Positions 55,601 through 64,000 of a stretch of 64,000 nucleotides of DNA are shown piece by piece. Both the position numbers and the translations under genes were made by a program. The notes under the pieces are model-generated. The model ran no database searches. It was not told where the DNA came from and saw nothing but the letters and a program-made list of their open reading frames with translations. The stretch is from contig JAKZAN010000007.1 of assembly GCA_023053545.1 (NCBI GenBank), forward strand, positions 3,348,001 to 3,412,000, read 5' to 3'. Source of the stretch: Lepidurus packardi. Lineage: Eukaryota; Arthropoda; Branchiopoda; Notostraca; Triopsidae. How positions within the stretch are numbered: the stretch's first letter is position 1; each line of letters starts with the position of its first letter.

Positions 55601-58123
55601 ACTCTACAAAATACAAGAAATGACTTCTAAGTTTCTAACTAAGTAAAAACCATCTACATTTTCATAGAAACCGAAAGTGTGTATTATAATAGATTTTTCC
55701 ACAAAAAGGCAATACTCGAGGGGGGCAAAAGACTAGTTAGTGGAAAAAATGGAATCAAAATCACATTGCATCAAAATGGAATCGATGTGCTTCCTGTAAA
55801 CGTTCCATTTTATCTTGTCGTCGCTCCCGACAATGGAGTAAAGTAACAATTCCCGCTAAAAGAGTCCCAAAGCCGCCTAACGCCGCTGCACTTAAGACGA
55901 TATTCCGACTCGGTGTCACGAAAAGTTTATTTAACCAATAACGCGGTTGGGATGGCAAATTCGGTATTATAATCATTTGCGAATTGGGAATGATTTGGGC
56001 CCACTCGCGTGTTCTTCGCTCTTGATCGACGTAGCAGAGTCCAACTTCTAAAAATTCAATAAAGTTTGACGTTCGGCCTAATCCAAAAATGGCGTATGGC
56101 AACTGCAACGCCACGTGGGCATTTTGCGACATTTGGGTGGCGACCGCCATCTGCCAATCACCACTCGAAGTTGTTGTCTTATACGTGATAGTTGGACCGG
56201 GTAAATTAGTACCATATGGGATTTTCCCATGCGTGCAATTCATGTAGCAACGCCCTGTTAAGACCAACACTTTAATAAACGTTGCATCATAGTCAAGACT
56301 GTTTTTAACCACGCCCATTTGCCAGCTTCCGGACGCGGCTTGGTGTACAGTAATGAAATCCAAGATGCCATTCGCTGCGGTGTCATAAAACGCCGCCATG
56401 ACAGTAGAATTGAACTCCATAAATGTATCCCAGTGAATCTTGAATTTTCGTTTGAAAGACGGGCAGTTTACTTGGTCACAAGGAACGTTTTCGAGCAAGA
56501 CAGTTTGAACGTTAGAATTATAATACTTCCGAGGCTTTTTGGGCTCCAGGGTTACCAGGATGTCAGGGTAGCCATCCAAATTAAAATCACCGGCTCTTGC
56601 AGTAATGGTTTCCAGGAACGGGCGGTTCTTTCGGTTAGCCGGGTTCAAAAACCCCCAAACGGTGTTTAAGGAATCAGTAAACTCAACAGGGATTAATTGC
56701 CACACATTGTTAGTTGAAGAAGCGACAAACAGCGTGCTATTGTTGCAATCATAGTCAATGCAAACAGGCAAAAGCATATCTATCCTTCCGTCCATGTTGA
56801 AATCGGCAAAAATTGATTGACCGACGACTTCACCTTTGGGAAAATTCAGCGTTTGATTGTCGTTGAAACTCATATTGTTGTATCGGCGGTACTGAACGCC
56901 AGTTTGGGTAGTCAGCATTAAGTCCGAAGCTAAATCGCCATCCCAATCTACGATTGCATGCGAATGCGGTGACTTAAGGATCGAAGATTCGATAGGTAGA
57001 CGAATCACCTCCGATATGGTTTTATTGTTGCTCATAAGCCAGACATTGACCCGGCCTTGCGTGTCGATACCAAATATGTCGTGGATCATATCGCTATTGT
57101 AATCGAGAACTAAAGGTTCGCTTTTCAGTTCAATCAGAGTCTCATTGAAAGCGGGACAATCAATGGACGTTAAGGAGCCCCAGGCTATACGAACCACGTG
57201 GTTCGAGTCTATCAACAGAATGTCCATAGCGCCATCTCCATCAAAATCGCCAGGAATGACATTTTGAAGCGAAACCGATTTGAAAGTGCAGGTTAATCCG
57301 GTAAAACGCAAGAAAGGAGGCTTTTCATGGGCGAGGAATAATTCCAGGGTCTTTCCTTCGTTCTTCAGAACGAACAGATCGGTGAGCTTATCCGAGTTAA
57401 AGTCGCCAAAAGCAACTGGAAGGCCTTCTTGTGGGTTTCCGAACACTTGGGAAGTGAAATCGGCGTTCGCTGGAAGAGGTGTCAACAGAAGAAAGGCAAA
57501 AAATAACGTTTTCGCCTAGCAAAAAATAGGGTTTCCTCCTGTTTTTAAAACGGATTTCCTTTACGTCGAAAACAACGTTCTTACACAGGTAAAAATTAGC
57601 TTAAACATCATCGGTAAATTCTAAGATAACTAAGGAAAGATAGGTGCTATTACTACGCATATGCGGTATAAAGAAAAACGACGTTCAGCTATTGCTACGC
57701 CAAATAGTTTCAACAGAAACGGACGTCTGACTTTTAAAATAACCGTATTAAAACCAAGCCTAGCTTAGACCTAACCTAACTTAACTAATATAACCCAACC
57801 TGGATATTCCACAATTCGTAAATAGATTCGCATTCAGATTCAAAAATTCGGAAAATTATGCATAAGCCATAATTTATTCATAAGGGATCTGGTGTAGCAA
57901 ATTAGGCAAAACATGTTTTTTTCATTGTTATAGCTTAAAATGAAAAATATTCGTATTCTTACGGCATACGGAAAGGAAATTAATTAGACGGTAATTGACT
58001 TACCATAATATAGATTCCTTTCTGGGTGACGGCGGCGATGTTATTGTCCTCGGACCAATTTAATGAGTACGGATAAATTACTGTGGTAGACAAGTTAAAG
58101 GAGTGTAGGTTTTTGTACTCCAT
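52616..58123 (-). CDS. GTF3C4: RNA polymerase III general factor TFIIIC 90 kDa subunit (GTF3C4)
   Basis: Eleven exons: 58123-58004, 55603-55507, 55452-55284, 54966-54773, 54676-54164, 54111-53916, 53855-53706, 53346-53207, 53151-52938, 52870-52733, 52668-52616; about 660 residues (human 822). The N-terminal beta-propeller has SLNWSEDNNIAAV, ILDRAFGP, VAWSPPG and SCVLAALGVDFHL. The C-terminus is a zinc-ribbon pair (CPICAAETELTNISSDVCPNGHKFPRC; then RRCLHC and VCTFCDGPIIA) characteristic of GTF3C4, with all cysteines present. The subunit bridges TFIIIC to TFIIIB and Pol III at tRNA genes. Every junction closes in phase except 53706/53346, which is off by one base next to a MITE-bearing intron. 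Intron 1 (2.4 kb) contains the ITFG1 gene. Confidence 0.85.
53388..53678. mobile_element. hAT-type MITE, 291 bp, in a TFIIIC90 intron
   Basis: The left end is CAGTGCTGTCCAACT and the right end is its inverted match (reverse complement TAGGGCTGTCCAACTT). It is flanked by perfect 8-bp duplications GTTTAGAG (53380-53387 and 53679-53686). Inner GC-rich GGCGGCC and GGCCCCC blocks are typical of hAT MITEs of this end type. It fills most of the intron between TFIIIC90 exons 7 and 8. Confidence 0.93.
55761..57608 (-). CDS. ITFG1: ITFG1 / T-cell immunomodulatory protein homologue (TIP), nested gene
   Basis: Two exons, 57608-57585 and 57515-55761; 592 residues (human 612). A short first exon (MFKLIFTC) joins in phase to complete a signal peptide (AKTLFFAFLLLTPLPANA). 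The ectodomain has FG-GAP/VCBS calcium-binding repeats: FGDFNSDKLTDLFV, PGDFDGDGAMDILLID, FADFNMDGRIDMLLP and AGDFNLDGYPDILVT. A membrane helix (IVLSAAALGGFGTLLAGIVTLL) and a short basic tail close the protein. TIP proteins are type I membrane glycoproteins; the human protein was described as a T-cell modulator and its basic role is unclear. The whole gene lies inside intron 1 of TFIIIC90 on the same strand. Confidence 0.92.
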
Positions 58124-58545
58124 TGTAGAGTTTAGTTATAGTTGCTCACTTAGACAGCACTGAACAGAGAAACTTCAGGCAATTTTGCATTGCAGTAACA
58201 AAAGCGAGACTTGTTTACAATGACAAACCAGCACAGCGTGTCGCTTGTCACACATCAAACGGCCATATTCGGAAACGTAAAAAGCGCGGAATATTCAAAC
58301 TCCTTAAAAATGACATCATTCAGTAAAACACGCGATCAAATCCAACGTCATTTACTATTATTAGACGTAGGGCATAAAGTGCTGTTATTTCATAATAAGC
58401 TAAGCTTATCCTGCTAATGCAACGCGTGAAATAATTAAAAATTTTGAAAAAGTATACAATCTAATTTCGCAGTGCATGTATATGTATTATCAATAAAAGT
58501 AAGCAAATAATGTCTACTTTGGGTCAGACAGTAGTTTCATGCAGT

Positions 58546-60507
58546 CTAATTAGCCAAATTGACAAGCTTCAATGTCCAAACCCAACGACTTTTTACTGAA
58601 TCTAAAGGCGGGAATGATACCTGGATTCCTCCTGACGAAGAATTCTTCCACTACAGGAAAGCAAAGACAAAATATTAAACATAAAAACAGTTTCCTTCAG
58701 AAAAGTTAAATATTAACCTGTAACATCTTGTCGTATCCTAGCAAAGAAATCTGGGTATTAGCTGTAGCAATTGGTGCGCCCAACAATAGGTCATTTCCGC
58801 TCCCAGGCCATGCCAAGACCAACGCATAAACGTTAACAGTACCCTCCGCCATCTTCGCAGTATACCAGACTTTGCCATTGACCGTATCATTTTGATGAAT
58901 CCACGGTTTGGAAGCATACATCGCCTCGCCATTCACTTGCAGCCACTGTCCAATTTGCGTTAATCTCTCTTCAAAGATTGGACCAATCAGCCCATCATGA
59001 GTCGGTCCCACGTTGAGTAATAAGTTTCCTAAAGACTCACTTCTTTAAAAGGCAAATTTAAGGAAATTAAAACTTCAACTGACCACCACAGCTAACTGTT
59101 TCTACCAATTCCACCAAAAGCTCATCAATACTATGGTAATCTGCCAAGGGCGCATTTCGGCGATAACCCCAAGAATGCTTATCCACCGTCATGCAATTCT
59201 CCCATTTATGCACTTGCAAAACTCCTAATAAATCATAGAAAATTAAAAAAAAACTGACTTTTCTCTTATATTAATACATCAGTTTATAGCGTTTTAAATC
59301 CTTTTACCTGGGTTATAATGATCCGTGCAGGTATAAAAGTCGCCATGGTGGCAAGGAATTTCGCTTCCCCAGCGATCGTTCACCACTATCGTGTTTTTAA
59401 CTGGACTTTCATTGTATAACCAAGCTATAACGAAATACATATTTAAATTAAAACCTGGGTTTCAATTACCAAAACGCATGCTTAAAATTTAAAAAAAAAC
59501 GGTTAGTGAATATATTATCAATTACAATACCCAGAAATTCTGTTGATTTCCAATACGAATCCCTTGGCTCCCAATCACCATCAGACCAAATCACTTCTGG
59601 TTGATACGTACTAACCTAATATATACATAAATTTCACTTAAAAATTCTTTAAACTTATTCTATACTTGATTTTTTTTTAAATTACGAGTTCGATTAATTC
59701 AGGCATTGTTTTGGCGTCCACGAATGTTTGAGTAGTGAAGTTGTTAGCCTTATCTTTCAAGTAAAGAGGATGGAACCACTCATACATGGAATGATACAAT
59801 CCAAACTTTATATTCGTATAATTCCTCACAGCTACTGCTAATTCTCCTATAAAATTAACCGCATTACTAAAGATTACTTGTAAAAGAAAGGAATTCTACT
59901 TTACCAACTAAATCGCGTTTGGGGCCCACATCTTGGGAATTCCAGTTCCAGGAATATTTAGAAGGCCATAGAGTGTAACCTTCGTGGTGTTTACTGGTGA
60001 GAACGATGTACTGAGCTCCAGAATTGTTGAATATTTTTGCCCATTCTTTCGCATCGTAAAACTCGGCAGTAAACTGGGGTGCGAAGTCAGCATAAGTAAA
60101 CCGAGGCGGGTAATTGTCATTCATAAACTTGACATAGCTAGAGGAATTGCCTATTTGAAACATATGCATTTTGGTATGTTTCGTTCAAGTATCGAAGAGA
60201 AATTGGGGTTCTCACCTTTCCAATTACTCCAAAACCACTCGGAACCAAAAGCAGGTACGGAGAAGACGCCCCAATGGATGAAAATGCCAAACTTGGCTTC
60301 ATCGTACCAACCAGGTAAGGGACGAGTGTCTAAACTCTCCCAATTAGGCTCGTAACTCTTAAGATTGTTCTTGGGAGAGCGGCCATCGCCCATTTCCATT
60401 CGTTTGCCTTCATTTTGTGCGTAAGGGCTTTTGCTGAACTTGGACAATTGGCAAGTCGATTCCTGACATGCAACTGTTAATAAAACGACGAGGACTAACA
60501 ACAGCAT
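58546..60507 (-). CDS. GH29 alpha-L-fucosidase
   Basis: Eight exons: 60507-60216, 60150-59905, 59846-59686, 59615-59531, 59424-59308, 59224-59084, 59028-58718, 58650-58546; 485 residues (human FUCA1 466). Signal peptide [15 protein letters not shown]. The catalytic barrel shows [52 protein letters not shown] and VIWSDGDWE with the nucleophile Asp245; NDRWG and [11 protein letters not shown] follow, and the small C-terminal domain ends WTLKLVN. All key residues are present. It should remove terminal alpha-L-fucose from glycans in the lysosome or outside the cell. A non-coding 5' exon with donor GTAAGG near 60567 and an acceptor just before the ATG is likely. Confidence 0.95.
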
Positions 60508-60643
60508 TTCTGGAAAGCGAAGGAAAAATTAAATAATACTAATAAGAGTTTATTGCATTGTATCCTTACTTTAAAAATAGAGCTGTCTTGTAGTCTCCAG
60601 TACCCAGTGTACTGCTTGAGCTGCGTTGGATCCCGCAATGTTC

Positions 60644-60650
60644 TTTATAG
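60644..60650 (-). promoter_or_regulatory. TATA box of the fucosidase gene
   Basis: On the minus strand the bases read TATAAAG, placing the transcription start near 60620. The short non-coding exon would then run to about 60568 and splice to an acceptor next to the start codon. Confidence 0.55.
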
Positions 60651-60754
60651 TTTATGAAGATCCGTGTGGCGTGTGTGGCACGCTCACTAAGTACACGTGA
60701 TATTAAATTAAAGGAAACCAGCGGTACGTTGAGCTAACCGGACCCTCTTGTTTA

Positions 60755-60935
60755 CCAAAAGCAGCAACCCCGCATAAAAGCGGGTTCTGAGGGAGGTGGC
60801 TTAGAAGCAGCAAGCCGCATAGCGGATTCAGCCATGTTGCAGGAGGTGTTTTAAAAGCAGCAAGCCGCATAAGCGGATTCAGCCATGTTGTAGGAGGTTC
60901 TTAAAAGCAGCAAAACGCATGTTGCACGTGATCTT
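60755..60935. repeat. Minisatellite, about four units of 45-63 bp
   Basis: Units share AAGCAGCAAGCCGCAT, then AGCGGATTCAGCCATGTTG and AGGAGG. The middle two units are nearly identical; the outer ones are partial. CCGCAT...AGCGG within a unit is a small hairpin. Confidence 0.85.
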
Positions 60936-63586
60936 TTTTTCTCCCCATGCCTTGCTGCGGCTTACGCCCTAGGGTGCTTAGAACCGAAATAATAAATATA
61001 AAAATATTATGTGTTCAGTAGGTGGCATGGGTTTTTGACAACTGACGGCAACAAAACGGAAATAATATTAATATGACTAAAAAAACGTACAGTGAAAGTG
61101 GAATGTTATCTTAACAGCCCCGTCCTTTGTTGTTTAAGTAACAAGTTTTTATAACCAAGAAGACCAAATTATGCTTAACAAATGCCTTAATACAAAATAA
61201 AAACCTGAAATAAAAATTAAAGGACGAGAAGTTCGCAACTTTTCTTTGGGAACGTAAGTGATCTGATGCTGCTGCTGATTTTTTTCTTCGTTTCAATTCT
61301 TGTAAGGCAGCAAGCAGTATGACTATGTTTTTTGCAAAGTTCTTAGGCTGACATAAAGCCACGACTATTGGGAAAAGCCTTTGATCAGTCAAAAAAGTCT
61401 GTGGGTTAACTTAAAATGTAGTTTCAATTTTGCCAGTTCACGTAATAAATATAGGCTCTAGTCTGTTTAAAAGTCTACACCGGAAGGAAATGTGTGTCAA
61501 GTCTTGTGTTGAGATATTATAAAAAGGCTTCTGTAGGAAAATGTGTGGATCTCAGTTTGATTAAAGTAGAAATGGTACGTCTGTCTTGTCTTGTTGAGTC
61601 ATACATAGTGCTTTGGTAGATATGGCATTTTCCAACAAGTCTCGTAGAGGGCTGTGTGAAACAGTCCATTTCTCGATCTATCTATATTTATGCATAATAA
61701 ATTCTTTGATAGGATGTTGTTTGACTGGTAAACTTAATTATGACGCAAAGAATATTACTTTGACCCACAGAATTTCCGGAGCTCTAAAATAGGAAAGGAA
61801 TTTTTTTCGTGACGGCCATATCGAGAGTTTGGAAGCATGTGGTCAACATTTTTCTGTCAAAAAGTATTTTTACTGTCGCTTTCCTATCAGAAAGTATTTT
61901 GAACCGCAAACGATGGACGTGTTTCCGCTTACACCTTTGACAAGTGAAGTGTTTGTCCAAGTTTTCTTGGAGAAACTTTAATTCTCGTCCAGCTGCTCAT
62001 CTTGCGCAAAAGAATAGCGAGAAATAGGAGAGACAATCAATCAAAATATATAGTTTCATTAATAAGACGTCTCCTGATTTGTATAAAGATCTATAAATAA
62101 GTAGTACATTCTGAAAAATAGTTTGTTATATAACCATCTTTCTTTCACATCCGTGTTGTTCATTTTCGGAATGTAGACTTTTTCCGACGCGAAGAAATAT
62201 GCTTTACCAAGACTAAACCTTTTCAGTGCTTTATTAGGTGTAGCACCTTCACATAATTAAACACATTATCGACAGAAAGTCCATTCGAACGACCAAAAAA
62301 TGACGTTTTCACGTATGGCCAATTATTTTTTTTCAGAGCATTATTTGCGGTGCATTTGTGATCAGTTAAGGCCTACACTAGAAAAGAGACCGATTCGGTT
62401 TTTATTCGGATTGGTTATTTTTTATATTTATATGAGGAAAACGTTTTTACGAAGTGACGAAATGCTATTTTGTCATATCCTAGTCCTAACTTAATCAGAT
62501 AAGTTGTCTAGACGCGACTTTTAGGCATTAGCTAAATGTTGGTCATAGTTAATGAAGTTGTAACAACTTTATCAATTCGGAAACTTCGTTAACAGTTGAT
62601 TATCATTAGCGTTAATGTTGTTGTTTCTAGACGACTCACTTAAACACATTTAACTCAGCATAGTCGGAGTTGATTATCGGCATTAACTAGTCCCATCTAT
62701 AGCCTAGGTATAAGGATGTGTATTTCTTATCAGTTAACCTTGGTATTGGGAGATTATGTTTGGTATTTGACCTAAGTCTTTGATCTGACCTGACCTGACC
62801 TTATTCCACTTGTACTGTTGATTAACCGCACTCGGACGATTAATTGTTGTGATCTTTCTATGTTTGCGTCCTGAACTACCCGTATATAAGCTCCGACGGT
62901 TTTGGCTTTGGGAAAAAAAGGTTCCTGTGTTGTTTTAATGAATAGACCAGGTTCTTTTGGAGTGCATTATCTAACTACCAAAGTCAGGCAGCAACCATGA
63001 TTAACTTTAAGTAAGCTGCATGACGATTACGATCGCAAGAATTACAATGACAAATGTAGGGCGTTTAGATTAGTTAAAGGAACTTGTTTTACTAGACTAC
63101 TTTTTACAAGAGCTCGAGTAGATTGTGTGATTGCTCGAAAAACTCTTGGTACCTATCCTGATTCCATAGTTTATATCCGCCAGAGGTAATCTCTAGAGAA
63201 TTGGAATTTGTATACAAAAGTCAAGGAAGTGATCAGGTTAGGCCAAGGGTAAGGAATACTACTGTACAACTGTTTTGGGATAAATAAGATTGTTTTGATT
63301 GTTTGGGCCGCCGAGTTGGCTCGTTCTTGGCTCAACCCAGTTGATTTGGCGTAAGTTATCTTCATATTAGTTATTGCAGTAGTATATATTGTATAAGTAT
63401 TTATCTTTGTATATATAGCTTCTTTATCAGTACCAGTTCTTATAATTCTTATTTGTATCAGTTTTTATTTATTTGATAGTATTTTTTTAAACGGTAAACA
63501 GAAAAGACACATAGCCTGTCAGCTATGTAGTGTCTTCTTCTGTTCAAGACTATTAAACCGCATGGCAAATTCTCCATATAAAACTT
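60936..63586. other. AT-rich region without a convincing gene
   Basis: A minus-strand open frame at 61111-61392 contains a basic patch (LQELKRRKKSAAASDHLRSQRK) but lacks a proper ATG and family marks; it may be a transposase relic or chance. A tandem CTGACC run lies at about 62784-62800, and a TATATAAG site near 62883. Nothing else is supportable. Confidence 0.4.
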
Positions 63587-63686
63587 NNNNNNNNNNNNNN
63601 NNNNNNNNNNNNNNNNNNNNNNNNNNNNNNNNNNNNNNNNNNNNNNNNNNNNNNNNNNNNNNNNNNNNNNNNNNNNNNNNNNNNNN
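63587..63686. other. Assembly gap (100 N)
   Basis: Exactly 100 unknown bases, the customary placeholder for a gap of unknown size, so the distance across it should not be trusted. Confidence 0.99.
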
Positions 63687-64000
63687 TAGGAATGGCCCGG
63701 AAGCCAAGTAAATAATTAGCTTTTTAATTAATTTATTCTGATTACCTTTCTTGTTATAGTCGCTTCCGTGGCCGCTGCCATTCGTGCGGGCGGCACGGGC
63801 CGCCCAGTGTCGTAACAAGCCCCTCCCCTAATCAATACAATGCCCTCCCCTAATCAATCGCCTTCCCTAATTAATAATTTGTTTTCAATACAAAACACTT
63901 ATATTCTCGACAGCCATCTTGTTATATTGTTCTTTTAAAATCGCAATGCAGGACATGCTTTTAAAGATGAGTTTACTTTCTTTATTAGTTAGATGTCTGT
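63687..64000. other. Right edge: GC-rich patch and AT-rich tail, unassigned
   Basis: A GC-rich palindromic stretch (GGCGGCACGGGCCGCC near 63788-63805) is followed by repeated CCCTCCCCTAATCAAT units (63825-63860). This abrupt composition change next to a gap suggests the edge of a repeat or transposable element, not resolvable here. Confidence 0.35.

Noticed and set aside
61111-61392. Minus-strand frame with Lys/Arg-rich patch, thought to be a transposase piece
   Set aside because: No ATG, no catalytic motif and no inverted repeats around it.
63740-63900. Possible edge of an LTR-type fossil (TGTCGTAACA next to a GC-rich block)
   Set aside because: Only a terminal-like motif is seen, no coding parts or second repeat, and a gap lies beside it.
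1-64000. tRNA genes, rRNA and CRISPR arrays
   Set aside because: I saw no cloverleaf with a TTCGA-type B box, no rRNA sequence and no regularly spaced direct repeats.

Overview
This is a 64 kb piece of an AT-rich animal nuclear genome, with a 100-base assembly gap at 63587-63686. Genes have short introns with GT...AG ends, the proteins are metazoan (collagen/Ig/olfactomedin colmedin, GPI transamidase subunit, NeuroD-type bHLH), and several small DNA transposons are present. The gene set fits an ecdysozoan (a nematode or relative), but the sequence alone does not fix the phylum. Gene models below were built by hand from splice sites and reading phase; apart from one junction in the TFIIIC90 gene, the coding exons described as intact close in phase.

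Left part (1-23.2 kb): upstream sequence; a 17-exon colmedin gene (+); mitochondrial ribosomal protein S29/DAP3 (-), divergent from a coiled-coil gene (+); the GPI-transamidase subunit GAA1/GPAA1 (-); and a secreted-type M13 neprilysin (-).

Middle part (23.7-43.8 kb): a tandem array of papain-family (C1A) proteases. Three copies look intact (A, C, E), one is a pseudogene (B), one is a last-exon relic (D) and one is a strongly diverged sixth gene (F). All share an architecture that I do not recognise: the usual I29 inhibitor propeptide is separated from the peptidase domain by an extra exon coding a low-complexity linker. The linker is Thr/Pro/Lys-rich and mucin-like in A, C and E. In F it is a ~460-residue block of alternating acidic and Lys/Glu-rich tracts. 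F also has Ser in place of the catalytic Cys. The array shows gene conversion, promoter loss, transposon insertion and repeat-length change, and is the most unusual part of the window.

Right part (45-60.7 kb): an unrecognised protein built of two diverged repeats (+); the tRNA deaminase ADAT1 (-); a NeuroD-like bHLH factor (+); TFIIIC 90 kDa subunit/GTF3C4 (-), whose first intron contains a whole ITFG1/TIP gene on the same strand; and a GH29 alpha-L-fucosidase (-). From 60.7 kb to the end I see no convincing gene, only a minisatellite, AT-rich sequence and the gap.

Mobile elements: two hAT-type MITEs with 8-bp target duplications, one TTAA-flanked long-inverted-repeat MITE, and two unnamed dispersed families that each occur once in the colmedin gene and once in protease F, in the same order.
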